Part shown: piece after piece, positions 36,099 through 47,445 of the stretch | How positions within the stretch are numbered: the stretch's first letter is position 1 | Layout of the letters: every line of letters begins with the position of its first letter | Source of the DNA: Candidatus Peregrinibacteria bacterium | GTDB taxonomy: Bacteria > Patescibacteriota > Gracilibacteria > UM-FILTER-43-11 | Length of the DNA stretch: 64,000 nt | Direction: 5' to 3' | Assembly: GCA_016699515.1 (NCBI GenBank) | Contig: CP064978.1 | Span: 248,001-312,000, forward strand | Made by a program: the position numbers and the translations under genes | Notes under the pieces: model-generated | Told to the model about the DNA's origin: nothing | The model's input: only the letters and a program-made list of their open reading frames with translations | Database searches by the model: none

Positions 36099-36794
36099 CT
36101 ATCTTTTTTTGAGGGCGCGGCTGAACGCAAAGGCCATGAACAAGGCTAACGCTCCATTGACCCAGAGTGTATTTCCCGTGGCTGCCAATTGATAGGGGCG
36201 ATTATTTTCGCTGGCTAAGTTTGCCACACTCATTTCGGTAGGTTCCGCTGCCACGTCCACCGGTTTTTCCAGTTGAATTTCAATATCTCCATTTTCCGTT
36301 TCTACGGCAAGATTTTGGGGATCTTCCCACTTTAGTACCCAATTCACCCCTGTTTCGGTTGCACTATTTTGAGGTGCATTGAATGGATTTTCGGTTCCGG
36401 CCTCCCAGGCCGCTCGGCTGGAAAACACCTGCACTTTAAATTGTACTTTTCCATGTTGATTCAGTCTTTGCGACCCCTCGGACCACATTGTATAAAACGG
36501 ATATTGGTCGGTGCGCTGGGGTTGCAATGTCAAATATCGTTCCGCTCGATGGATGAAAGTGCGGCTTCCTGCTCCTTGTAACACCCGTAGGCCGGCACTA
36601 GAGGCCCCTTCGAATAATTTCCACTCCGCTGTCGACGCTTCGTCTCCCATTTCATTCACGATTTCTATTACCACGGTTCCCTCCAATTCATATTGACTGT
36701 ATCCGCGTAAATTTTGCGCCTGTGCGCCCATGGGGAGCATGACCAACATGGTTACCAACACAATTCCAAGGTACTTTAAGCTGTTTTTGATCAT
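36099..36794 (-). CDS. Exported protein with C-terminal sorting-like signal
   Basis: 231 residues. Signal peptide MIKNSLKYLGIVLVTMLVMLPMGAQAQ. The mature part is beta-rich (GTVVIEIVNEMGDEAS, YLTLQPQRTDQYPFY, KVQFKVQVFSS), without cysteine. The C-terminus is QLAATGNTLWVNG, a hydrophobic helix and RALKKR: motif, helix, positive tail as in LPxTG-class substrates but with LAATG. Compare LASVG in the lipoprotein at 11413. Divergent from the A2M-like gene with about 140 bp between. Function unknown. Confidence 0.6.
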   Translation of the reverse strand: MIKNSLKYLGIVLVTMLVMLPMGAQAQNLRGYSQYELEGTVVIEIVNEMGDEASTAEWKLFEGASSAGLRVLQGAGSRTFIHRAERYLTLQPQRTDQYPFYTMWSEGSQRLNQHGKVQFKVQVFSSRAAWEAGTENPFNAPQNSATETGVNWVLKWEDPQNLAVETENGDIEIQLEKPVDVAAEPTEMSVANLASENNRPYQLAATGNTLWVNGALALFMAFAFSRALKKR

Positions 36795-36935
36795 AAGAAC
36801 GAAAGAAAATTTTTAAATTTGGGCGCAATTATTTTATATTTTTGTACCTTTGTCAACGGGTAATTCGCTAGAAATGGCATTATTTAAGCTTTTTTTGCGA
36901 TCTAGTCGTTGTGTTTTTGAACACTTTTTTTTACA

Positions 36936-39900
36936 ATGATGCCCAATGATCTTTGTATGAATCAAGCTTCCAAATCTTTTCCGTCATTTGTCGCCTCGTG
37001 GTCTTTTTGGGCGCTTTTAATGGTCTCATTGGCGCTTTTTTTTGTTGTCGGCCTTTTTTATGCTTTGCTGCCGCGGCCCGATTTGGACCCCGGATACTTT
37101 ATTGATGAGGTGAATTCGATTTCGGTTGATACCCCCTTTACCTTTCATTTTACTCAACCAATGCGCACGGGCTCTGTTGAGGACGTTGTTTTGTTTTTTC
37201 CTCATGTCGAAGGGGATTTCGAGTGGATGGATGCGCGCACTCTCACGTTTATTCCCCAGGAGCCCCTGGCGATTCATGATCAAGTTTTAGTTGAGTTTGG
37301 CCCTCTTTCCAGTCGTTATTTCAAATCGATGCCGGCGAATCGGCAGTTGCGCTTTGTGGTCACTGGCCCACCCCAGGTGCGATTTTTTTACCCCATTCCC
37401 CAGGCAGATGCGTTGTGCGAGCCTGATTGCGCTTTGGAAATAGCACCTGATCAGGCGCTCACCGTTATGTTTGATCGGGCCATGGTTGCGTTTGATCAAT
37501 TGTTTTTACCGCTCGCGGATTCTTTTTCCGTTTTATCGATCGACCCTCCGGTGGAAGGGGAGGCGCGTTGGATTGGCACACGTACGCTTCAGTTTGTTCC
37601 ATCATCGTGGCCTATGGCTACTCACTTTACGGTCACCATTCCTCAGGGGGTGCCGGCGTTGGATGGGAGTTTTTTAGATGCGTCTGTTATGTATGAACTT
37701 TCCACTCCGGCTCCCGAGGTGGTAGAAACTTTTCCTGAGCCTGGAGCGCCCTATTTTTCGACAGATGGTGATTTGATTGTGCGTTTTAATCAGCCTATTC
37801 GATTGGATGACATTCGCCCGGGGGATAACGTTCAATTGTTTCCTTCGAATGATTTGGATGCGAACCAACGCCCCCGTCGCGATGGGTTTTTTAATACCGA
37901 TATTCATTATGGAACTTTGCCTGATGGATCGGTTGATCGACGTACGCTGGTTTTTTCTCCCAGTATTCCCTATCAACATGACACTGATTACGAATTGGTT
38001 TTGTCCTCCGGCATTATCTCGGACGCCTTTCAGGAAGGAGTTTATGGAACTCGCTTACTCAATCAGGATTACCGCTTATCGTTTCATACTGTTTCTTCTG
38101 CAGGAATTTCCAATCTACAATTTCAATCCAATCCACAAACTTCCAACGATCAATCCATTGATATCACCTTTACCTCGCCCGTTACTCTTTCGTCGATCAG
38201 TCCTCAGCTGATTTTAGATCCTCCTGCTGCAAGTCCTCCCGAACTGACCGTTTCGGAGGATGGCCTGACCGTGAAGGCTGTCTACCCGCTCGCCCCCAAT
38301 CAGGCGTATCACTTTCAAGTCAAGGCTCCCTTTCGTGATGCCTATGATCAAATCGCTAACCAAGGCGCTGAAATTAATTTTGTGTCGGCACCATTGCCTT
38401 CCGAAATGACTTTGGAAGGGGACTCGCTCTACACACTTTTTCCTTTGGGCACTGCACCCAAATTTTCTGTGCAAATGGCCAATCTTTCGTCGATTCAACT
38501 GTCCGTTTGCCCATTGAGTTTGAATGACTTTTATCGTCACAGTGCCGATTTGTCATGGGCTCGTTTTCGTTGTTCATATCCCGACACTCAAATAGTCCAT
38601 TTGCCTGATATTACCGATACGCGTTTTGATCGCACTTTTGACTTAAGTCGCCTGTTTAATCATGTCTATAAAGAGGGTTTGTATTTCGTCCACTTCAGCT
38701 CTCCTCAATTTCGTGAAGAAAACACGGTGCGCATTTTTTGGTGACTCGCACGGGCTTACTTATGAAAAAGTCGGATCAAGATACGTTGGTGTGGGCGGTT
38801 GACCTGTTAACCGGCAATCCGGTGTCCGATTTACCTCTTTCTCTTAAAGATTCGGCCGGGCGTTCTGTGCAAACCGGTGTTACGAATCTTAACGGGGCTT
38901 TTTATCTTCAAAAAAAACTGGAAGATACCTTGTACGTTGAAGTGGGCACGCCGGATGCCCAAGATTCATGGAGTATGGTGCAAACCTTTTGGAATGGGGG
39001 CGTGCCCTTATTCCCTTATAACCGACTGGGTTCATGGGTTCCGGATGAAACGCACATGATTTATTTAATGACGGATCGAACGCATTATCAGCCCAATGAC
39101 ACTCTTTCTTTTAAAGCATTGGTGCGTTTAAATCGCGATGCCTTTTTATCCGCACCCCTCTCGAACCGCGTGATTGCCACTTTGTTTGATTCCGGACACG
39201 ACGCTATTTTTCAAACCGATTTTACGCTTGATGAAACGGGGGCTGTGGATGGCTCGATCGCTCTACCTAGTTCGTTTGCACCTGGCGATTATGATTTAGA
39301 GGTGTCGATGGAATCCACAATGGAATCGGCCCATCAACCTTTCACCATTCACGCTGCGGACCCTCATTCGTTTCAGATTGAATTTAATTCTACACAAACC
39401 GAATGGACCGGTGAGGGGCCGGTCTCTATTCCGGTGCGAGCTTTTACGCAAGATGGCAACACCCTTTCGGATGCGCAAATGTATTGGGAGCTCACGCAAT
39501 TGCCGATTGAGTTTGACGCGTTTGATTCCTTAGAACCCCTTGCATTTGCCGCCGAGACCCCTTCCAGTTGCACTCCACATTCTTTTTGCGAATCTGGTCG
39601 CGATTTAGTTGATCAAGGTGAGGCCATTTTGCCTCATGGTGATTATGCCTTTGAATTTAACCATCTGCCCACCGCAGGCCCTTATGCTTATCAGTTGTTG
39701 GTACGAGTGACCTCTTCGTTTGGCGAAACGGTTGAGCGTATTTTCCCTTTTTACCACCCACCCTCATTCCACGTATTTGGGTATGAATATGCCGAATTTA
39801 CTGGTGGAACCCAATGATTCACTGGATTATTTGTTGGTAGCGACCGACGTGAATGGCGTTGCACTACCCGATCAAAAGGTAGAAGTGGTGTTGTGGCAAC

Positions 39901-42648
39901 ACCATGATGATGCCCCCGAAGTGCGCGTGGCTTCCGACCGAATCACCACAAAAGCTCAGTTGTATTCGTACGCCTTCCCCGTTAAAAAACCACTTGAGCC
40001 CGGCCTTTACGAATTACGTGCTAAGTCGGCTGACGGAGCCTTCACCTCTATTCAATTTCGCGTTCCCGGAACAGTGGCGTATCGCCCCTCTTCGCCCTAT
40101 TCGGTGTCGCTGTTTACCGATCAATCCCAATACTTGCCCGGAGAACATGCCACGCTTTTGCTTCGCACCGCTTTGCCCCGGCGTGCTTATCCCGTTCATG
40201 CACTCTTAAGTTTTGAGCGCGGTAAAATTCATGACTACCAAGTGGTTACGCTCGATGGCCCCGAAGTGATGGTACCTTTCGATATTGCCGACGAAATGGC
40301 GCCGGTGATCTATGCACAACTTGCACTTTTTTATGAAGGAGCGTTGTTTTCGGCTGTGCAGCCTATTTTAGTACAAGCACCCGAACGCCGTATTCAGGTG
40401 AATATTACTTCGGAACGCACCGACGATCCTTTGCGTTATCAATTGCATATAAAAACCAGCGATTCGCATGGGCAACCGGTTTCCAGCGGCCTTGCTTTGT
40501 TGGTGAATGATGAGCCTTCTTCGCGCTCCAACCCCTTCACGTTTTTTTACGGAAAACGGCCTCTACAAGTTTTTAGTGCTCACAATGCGCACGATCCAAC
40601 TCCTCTTCGTTCCACCTTCTTTTTAGATCCACCCCTTCCTTCATTTTATAGCGACGGAAGCCAGCTTGCCGGGTTTTCCCCCCACTTAAAAACGAATGAA
40701 AATGGAGAACTCACCCTTCCCATTACCCTTCCCTCACTGGATCATCGTTGGAATATTACGGCAATGGCGTATCGCTCCTTTGATGAATTTGGTTCTGCGA
40801 ATATGAGTTTGTTGGACCCTCCAACCATTGAACTTAGTCCTTTTATCCCCGAAAGCATTCGCAGTGGCGAGCAGGTTTCGCTTCGCATGTTGGTTCGCAA
40901 TCTTTCGGCTGAAAGACAAGCGGTTTCAGTTCTCGCTTCGTCTTCTGCTCTATCGATGGTTTCTGATTCAATTCAGGTGGTTGAAGTGCCGGCTCACTCG
41001 GTTGGATGGATGACATGGATGATTCAGGCAAACGACACGCCTGTCCCGCTTACAGACACCGTTCGATTTGAAAGCGCATTTAAAACGCTTCAAACACCAA
41101 TTGCGGTTTTACCTTCTTTGCGGGCGGAAAGCCATGTGGTGCGCGGCCGCGCCTCTTCCTCTATTGTTGAGCGCTTTCGTTTTCCGGCGGATTCCAGTTC
41201 ATTGGCACAAATCGAAGTCTCGCTTTCTACATCGCCTTTGGTTTTTCTTCCTCGCCTAATGAGTCAATTGACTCAACTTCAGGGAACGTCGGCCGATGAA
41301 TTGGCTGCACAAATTTTGGTCTATTCCACGATCGAATCCCTTAAAAATTCGCATCCTGATTTTGATCTTTCTCCCTGGATTTCCACGCGCTCCCTTCACC
41401 ATCATTTGCTAGTGAATCAGGCCTTGAATCAACTGGAAGCTTTCCAAAATAGCGATGGGGGATTCAGCTTGTGGAATACGGATATGAATAGTGACCCACT
41501 CCTCAGTGCTTTTGTGGCGGTCGCGGTGCATCGCGCCAATGAGTTTATTGCCAATCCTCGCACAGAATTGCTGGCGCATTTGACCGATTATTTACGAGCT
41601 CGTTTGAGCGACGATACCTTTCACCCTACTCAAAAAGCATATATGTTATGGGCAATGAGTGAGCTGGGGCAGTTCGATACTCGTTCTACGGTTCAACTTT
41701 TTGAAAAACGCGACCAACTTTCTTTATTTGAGCAGGCGGTTTTATTGATGAACTTAAGTCAGCTTGATCAGGCCGGGCAGAAAAGCGTGTATCGTTTTGT
41801 GGATCGATTGCAATCGGAACTGGTGACTCACTTAAAAAAAGACGCCATGATCCCTGCCGATTTTCAACGATCTCCTCAGCAAGTGCGCGCTGCTTTACTG
41901 TTGGCACTTAGTCGCTTGAACCCTAGTAATCCTGAGCTCCCTTCGTTGGTTGGCCAGCTGGCAGATGATTATCAGTCTTTGCCGTTTTTTGACCCATCGC
42001 TCGTTGCGTGGCAAGTGATCGGTTTGTTGACGTTTGCCGTTGATTATCCGCTCGATTTGGCAAGCCATGGCACTTACGCTTTAACCGCCAACCAAACGCC
42101 TTTATTTCAGGGGGATCTCTCTTCACTGTCTCGTTCTTTTTGTCTCAATCGACTCCCGTTTCTATCGACCGCGGATCCGATTCCCTCGTACTTAATTTAG
42201 AACGAGACGGGGCCGGAACGATTTGGTATGATTTTGACCTTAAAACTGCTATTTCCCATTCTGATCAAACTGCTTTAGAAGATGATTTGTTACTTTCGCA
42301 AAATTTCGCCTTGTCTCAGGCGGATGGATTTAAGGTGGGCGAAGCCTACTCGGTGCAACTCACATTGGTTAATCCCACTGCGTTAAAGTCGGTTTTGCTT
42401 GAATACCCTTTCCCCAGCGGATTTTCCGTATTGCCCGTAGATGCGATCGCACCGTTTCAACATTCCGGCATTCAAAATAATGTATTACGACTATACGCCG
42501 ATGAGCTTCCCTCCGGAGTATATTCGATCACGTTTAAGGTGCGTTCGGGTTTTGCGGTACGTTCGATTTACCACCGGCCCAACTCTATTCACTGTCCGAT
42601 TCTACTATTTTTGCTCGCACCTCGGGGGGTCGCATCACCGTTCAATAG
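36936..42648 (+). CDS. Giant alpha-2-macroglobulin-like protein, four frameshifts, thioester lost
   Basis: About 1900 residues. N-terminal membrane anchor (SFWALLMVSLALFFVVGLFYALL). Several SbsA-type Ig-like repeats follow (e.g. TPFTFHFTQPMRTGS...TLTFIPQEPL; ALTVMFDRAM). Then come MG-type domains (TDRTHYQPNDTLSFKALVRLNRD; SVSLFTDQSQYLPGEHATLLLRT) and the core A2M segment (LPSLDHRWNITAMAYRSFDEFG). The bait/thioester site, normally GCxEQ, reads LQGTSADELAAQ, so no thioester can form. Shifts at 38740 (T6), 39802, 42137 (T5) and 42553; with the last repaired the end is GTFDLPPAQLYSLSDSTIF...RITVQ at TAG 42646-42648. Probably an envelope-bound protease trap or structural homologue. Confidence 0.8.
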
Positions 42649-42701
42649 CGGTTGCCGCTTTCATTTTTTTTGTGCTACCCTAAGGCGAGTATCAGCAATT
42701 T

Positions 42702-43310
42702 ATGACTTTAAATAAAGCCCCCCTTGCCATCGATGCAGCCCTGAGTGTGCTGAAAGAGGATTTAGCTGCTCAGCTTGATCCTATTGATTTGTATGAAGCA
42801 TGAGATTTTATTGATGATCAGCGTGAGGCGATGAAAACACTGCTTTTAACCCATTTGCATCCCTATGAACTTGGGCTGGCCATTCGACAGTTTTTCGGCG
42901 AGATTCTTAAAAAAATTCCGAATAGAACAGGGCGCTTTAATCCGCTTCCGTATCATCAGCATTTCGAAAAATTAGCAGCGGTACAGTTTGCCCCTGCCGT
43001 GGCGGTTAATGTGCTCAATGCCGTAGCCGATTCTGTTTTTCAAGTTCCGGGGGATCGCGCGATTGTATCTGGGTTGATTCAATTAAAACGCCCCGAATTG
43101 GGTCGGTTTTTAACCCAAAGGGCGGCCCCCAATGTGATTGCCTTAGATATTGATCATTTTTTGTTCGATCAAGAATTGGAAACTCATGCTTTGAATCTTC
43201 ATTCTTTGGCCCGAGAGCGTTTTATGCAATTAGTGATTCAAATGGTCGAGGCGCTTCATCGGGGTGATGGCTCTTTGCTCCCTCCTGATTTGAAGGCTAA
43301 GGTTGCATAA
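42702..43310 (+). CDS. Unknown protein with in-frame TGA at 42801
   Basis: Frame from ATG 42702 (MTLNKAPLAIDAALSVLKEDL) runs to TGA 42801-42803 (LYEA*DFIDDQREAMKTLL) and continues open to TAA 43310, 202 codons. An internal start at 42831 is possible. Amino-acid use on both sides of the TGA is alike, so TGG (Trp) to TGA, real or an error, is likely. Mostly helical, soluble (HLHPYELGLAIRQFFGEILKK...). No family recognised. Confidence 0.5.
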
Positions 43311-43325
43311 ATTACACGGATACCA

Positions 43326-43352
43326 TTGACATTTTATTAAATATGTTATAAA
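43326..43352 (+). promoter_or_regulatory. Promoter of the gene at 43384
   Basis: TTGACA (43326-43331) and TATAAA (43347-43352) with a short 15-bp spacer, about 32 bp before ATG 43384. Confidence 0.4.
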
Positions 43353-43383
43353 AATGGTGGGTATTTTTTAAGTTGTCCGTGTT

Positions 43384-43671
43384 ATGACAATTCCCTATGG
43401 AGCTGATTTAGACGCTAGTTATCAGGCTCAAGATCAATTGGAGAGGGTTTTAATGCGCTGTTTACCTGGTACGCATATCCAAGATGTTCGAAATGCTGTT
43501 ACGGCTATTTATAATGAATTGAATCATCACGTTTTGTATGGGTATAAAAATTTGCCTCCAGATGAAATTACTTCTACTGTTTTGGGTAAATTGGGAATTC
43601 CTCAGTCATCCAAATTAGGGCAAACTGTTCGACATCAATTACTGGAATTTTTTGCACCTAAAGCCGCTTAA
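43384..43671 (+). CDS. Small helical protein
   Basis: 95 residues (MTIPYGADLDASYQAQDQLERVLMRCL...LLEFFAPKAA), soluble and helical, one cysteine. No recognised family. Has its own promoter. The gap to clpB holds the CIRCE promoter. Confidence 0.45.
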   Translation: MTIPYGADLDASYQAQDQLERVLMRCLPGTHIQDVRNAVTAIYNELNHHVLYGYKNLPPDEITSTVLGKLGIPQSSKLGQTVRHQLLEFFAPKAA

Positions 43672-43725
43672 CTTGGCTTTTTTCAGAAAGTTTGTTTAGG
43701 ATTAAGAGTAAACAGCAACTCCGAT

Positions 43726-43766
43726 TTGACGTGTTCATTTTAGCACTCTATAATAATGAGTGCTAA
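43726..43766 (+). promoter_or_regulatory. clpB promoter with perfect CIRCE operator
   Basis: TTGACG (43726-43731), 17 bp, TATAAT (43749-43754). The perfect CIRCE repeat TTAGCACTC-N9-GAGTGCTAA spans 43740-43766 and contains the -10 box in its spacer. HrcA binding there would block polymerase, giving heat-shock control of clpB. hrcA is not in the window. Confidence 0.95.
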
Positions 43767-43774
43767 TTTGCTGT

Positions 43775-43873
43775 GTCATTTCGACCGGCCGCCTGGGGCG
43801 AGGAGAAATCCTCCGTAGCCAAAATGACCGTAATGCAGAGGATTTCTCCTCGCTTGCAGTTCGTCGAAATGAC
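43775..43873. repeat. Nested palindrome in the clpB leader
   Basis: Outer arms GTCATTTCGAC (43775-43785) and GTCGAAATGAC (43863-43873) are perfect. Inner arms CGAGGAGAAATCCTC (43799-43813) and GAGGATTTCTCCTCG (43838-43852) are a perfect 15 bp. The whole untranslated leader of clpB would fold into one hairpin. Similar CGAAATGAC next to a GGCGG palindrome occurs at 17366-17392, suggesting a dispersed REP-like element. Confidence 0.8.
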
Positions 43874-43889
43874 CATTAACCTACATTGT

Positions 43890-46504
43890 ATGAACTTCAA
43901 TCAATTCACTCAAAAAATCGGCCGAAGCCATTCAAGCTGCACAGCAAATGGCTGCACAGAACCAAAATCCACAAATCGAAGTGCCTCACTTATTGTTTGC
44001 TTTGGTGCAACAGAAAGATGGAATTGTTCGTCCTCTTTTGGAGGCGTTGGGAATAGATTTATCCGATTTAATCCATCGTTTAAAAGCCATCATTGCCGGT
44101 TATCCGGTTGTCAGCAATACGTCCATTGTGGTCAGTCGTGATCTGAATCAGATTTTAACTAAGGCTACCCAGGAGGCTAAGGCACTTTCGGATGAGTATG
44201 TTTCAACGGAACATTTGCTCCTTGCCATGGTGAGCGAGCTGGATTTGCTCCCACTTCAACATGCTGATGTCCTTGAGGCCCTTAAGGAGGTTCGCGGTAG
44301 CCATCGAGTCACCGATCCCAATCCGGAAAGTAAATATCAGTCTTTGGCCAAATTCACCACCGACTTTACCGAGCTGGCTCGCAAAGGGAAATTGGACCCA
44401 GTGATTGGTCGCGATGATGCAATTCGCCGTACCATGCAAATTTTGGCGCGCCGTAGTAAAAATAATCCCGTGTTGGTGGGGGAACCCGGGACCGGAAAAA
44501 CAGCCATTGTAGAAGGGTTGGCCCAACGCATTGTTTCGGGTGATGTTCCCGATACGCTAAAAAACAAGCGTATTCTTGCGCTCGATTTGGGGGCAATGGT
44601 GGCGGGATCAAAATTCCAGGGAATTTGAAGATCGCCTGAAAGCGGTTTTAAAGGAAATTGATGATGCGGCCGGTTCGGTTATTTTGTTCATCGACGAGCT
44701 CCACACCATTGTGGGGGCGGGCGCTACCGAGGGGGCTATGGATGCCTCTAACTTACTTAAGCCCGCGCTTGCTCGAGGGCGGTTCCATGCGATTGGAGCC
44801 ACCACGATCAAAGAATATCGCAAATACATCGAAAAAGATGCGGCATTGGAGCGCCGTTTTCAGCCGGTGATGGTGCTTGAACCCACCGCCGATGATACGA
44901 TTGCTATTTTGCGCGGGGTGAAGGAAAAATATGAGCTCCATCATGGAGTGCACATCACTGATTCAGCTATTGTGGCCGCGGTGAATTTATCTACCCGTTA
45001 CATTGGAGATCGATTTTTACCGGATAAGGCGATCGATTTGATTGATGAAGCTACGTCGGCGCTTAAAATTGAGCTGGAAAGTAAACCGGTAAAGCTCGAT
45101 CAGCTTCATCGCAAAATCATGCAGCTCGAAATTGAGCGTGAAGCGCTGAAACAAGACAAAGATAAGGCGTCCAAAGATCGATTGGAAAAATTGGTGAAAG
45201 AATTGGAAGATCTGAAAGAAGAGGCGGAAGGGATTGAATTGAAATGGAAAGAAGAAAAGAAGGTGATCGATGCGTTGCGCGAACATAAAGAAAAAATTGA
45301 CCAACTTCGATTGGAAGCCGATCAGTTTGAGCGTCGAGGTGAGCTTCAACGCGTTGCCGAGATCCGTTACGGTCAAATTCCCGCTTTGGAAAAGGAATTG
45401 GAGGCGGCTGAGTCGCAACTTAAAAAGAAGTCGGGTAGCCTTTTGAAACAAGAGGTGACCGAAGAGGACATTGCCTCGGTGGTGAGTCGGTGGACGGGGG
45501 TTCCGGTCAGCAAGATGCTTCAGACCGAACTTAAAAAACTGGCCGATATGGAGGCAATCTTGCAGTCGAAAGTGATCGGTCAAAAAAACGCCATTGCGTC
45601 GGTGAGCAATGCGGTGCGCCGGGCACGGGCGGGCATCAGTAATCCCAATAAGCCGATTGGGTCGTTTATTTTTATGGGCCCCACCGGGGTGGGAAAAACC
45701 GAACTGGCCAAAGCGCTCGCTGAATTTATGTTCAATGATTCTAAGGCAATGATTCGGATCGACATGAGTGAGTATATGGAAAAGCACGCGGTTTCTCGCT
45801 TGATTGGTGCGCCTCCGGGGTACATTGGTCATGAAGAAGGGGGTCAACTCACCGAAGCGGTGCGTCGTAAACCGTACAGTGTGGTGCTGTTTGATGAGAT
45901 CGAAAAGGCGCATCCTGACGTGTTTAACACGTTGCTTCAGGTTTTAGACGAGGGGCGACTCACCGATAGTCGCGGGCGTACCGTCGATTTCAAAAATACT
46001 CTCATCATTATGACCAGTAATTTGGCCAGTGCGGTGATTCAAAAATATGCAGTCGAAACGTCGTCCGAAGATATGATGATGGCTAAGCTCGAAAAGGATG
46101 ATGCTAAAAAGAAAGCGGTATACGAAAGAGAACATGAACAGATGGTCAATGAAGTGAACGAAGTATTGCGACAGCATTTTCGCCCGGAATTTATCAATCG
46201 CTTGGACGAAGTCATTCTTTTTGAAAGTCTCACGTTAGACGAAATCACTCAAATTGTCGATTTGCAAATGGTTGATTTGGAAAAACGAATCGCGCCCAAA
46301 GATTTGCAAATCAAAATCACAAATTCTGCCAAAAAGCGGTTGGCAATGAATGGGTTTGATCCTTACTATGGCGCAAGACCATTGAAACGATTGATTGAGC
46401 ATACTATCGAAAATCCACTGGCACTTAAATTAGTTTCCGGTGAACTGAGCGAGGGGGCACTGGTGACGATCGACGAAAAAAACGGGGCGATCGTTTTAAA
46501 GTAA
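43890..46504 (+). CDS. clpB: ClpB disaggregase, two frameshifts
   Basis: About 870 residues, AAA+ disaggregase working with DnaK. After MNFNQFTQK one extra A near 43917 must be removed to read [26 protein letters not shown] (N-domain). First Walker [13 protein letters not shown]. Near 44620 two G are missing (GSKFQG then [13 protein letters not shown]). Long middle coiled-coil ([14 protein letters not shown]...). Second ATPase: [28 protein letters not shown], and C-terminal [19 protein letters not shown]. The leader and promoter show HrcA control. Confidence 0.93.
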
Positions 46505-46505
46505 A

Positions 46506-46583
46506 TGGGGCGAACGATGGGTTTCGAACCCACGACCTCCAGAGCCACAATCTGGCGCTCTAACCAACTGAGCTACACCCGCC
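46506..46583 (-). tRNA. tRNA-His (GTG anticodon)
   Basis: Minus strand: G(-1) then GCGGGTG...CGTTCGC with discriminator C, the tRNA-His identity pair, and an encoded CCA ending at 46506. Anticodon loop TTGTGGC reads GTG. T-arm CGTGGGTTCGAAACCCATCG. Two G-U pairs in the acceptor stem. Confidence 0.93.
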
Positions 46584-46674
46584 ATTTCTAAAATGCCTCG
46601 GTAGTCTATCTATTTTCATTTAATAATGCAAGATTTAACTGGTATTTTCGGCTTATTTTTGGTATAATGCTGGG

Positions 46675-47388
46675 ATGGAATCTATTTTTGTACAAATCGG
46701 GGCGAGTACGATCAATGCGATTGATGCAAAAGTGAATCATTGGGTTGATTTGGCGCCATTTGTGCTTGGCGCTGCCGCTATTTTTTTGTTCGGTTGGATT
46801 TTGGCCGAAATTGTTGAACGAGCGATTCTTAATTTGAGCGACAAGCTTCGGTTAGAGATCATTGCCGATAAAATCGGTTTAAAGCATTATTTAGAGCGAC
46901 GTGGCTCTCTGCTAAAGCCTTCTCAGGTTTTGGCGCGTACCATGAAAGGGTACCTGATCTTTGTTTTTTTTATCGAAGCGACCAAGGTCGCTCAATTGGT
47001 TCAGGTGTCCGACTTTTTAACCAGTGTTTTGGGTTATATTCCCGAGGTTTTGATTGCTATTTTTATTATGTTGGTTGGCATACGAGTGGGGCACACAATG
47101 GAATTAATTACTTCTACTTCGCTTAATTTTGCCAAAAGCAATACTGCGCATGTTTTGGGGATTGCCTCAAAATACACCATCATTACCTTTGCTATTTTGG
47201 CAGCACTTTCTCAATTGCAAATTGCCGAAATATTAATTCAAACCCTTTTTGTCGGCTTTGTTACCATGCTTACCCTTGCGGGCGGGCTTGCCTTTGGTTT
47301 GGGAGGAAAAGATATTGTTCGAGGTTTATTGCAAGACATTAAACGCGTTGAAATTCGTGTGAGTAAGCCCAGGCGTGCGAAAAAATAA
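46675..47388 (+). CDS. MscS-like / TM-helix repeat membrane protein
   Basis: 237 residues with four to five hydrophobic segments and the motif TLAGGLAFGLGGKDIVRGLL, typical of small mechanosensitive-channel-related proteins with the conserved TM-helix repeat. It lacks the large cytosolic beta domain of MscS and ends soon after the pore-like helix with a basic tail. An extended -10 (TGGTATAAT, 46663-46668) sits 6 bp before the ATG, so the mRNA is probably leaderless. Confidence 0.7.
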   Translation: MESIFVQIGASTINAIDAKVNHWVDLAPFVLGAAAIFLFGWILAEIVERAILNLSDKLRLEIIADKIGLKHYLERRGSLLKPSQVLARTMKGYLIFVFFIEATKVAQLVQVSDFLTSVLGYIPEVLIAIFIMLVGIRVGHTMELITSTSLNFAKSNTAHVLGIASKYTIITFAILAALSQLQIAEILIQTLFVGFVTMLTLAGGLAFGLGGKDIVRGLLQDIKRVEIRVSKPRRAKK

Positions 47389-47402
47389 TTTGGAGATTTT
47401 AT

Positions 47403-47432
47403 AGAAGGCGAGGATAATTATTCCTGCCTTCT
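47403..47432. repeat. Hairpin upstream of the SLH gene
   Basis: AGAAGGC-G-AGGA, AT-rich loop, TTCCT-GCCTTCT, 14 bp after the MscS-like gene and 13 bp before ATG 47446. No U-run follows, so it could stabilise a message end or be an operator. Confidence 0.4.
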
Positions 47433-47445
47433 TAAGTATAAAATC

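Noticed and set aside
42702..43310. Alternative genetic code (TGA as Gly or Trp)
   Set aside because: TGA ends several genes at natural positions (e.g. 4192, 60913, and the genes at 12071 and 27507); only one gene has an internal TGA.
44600..44630. Programmed frameshift in clpB
   Set aside because: No slippery heptamer with a downstream stimulator is evident, and two bases of a G-run are simply missing.
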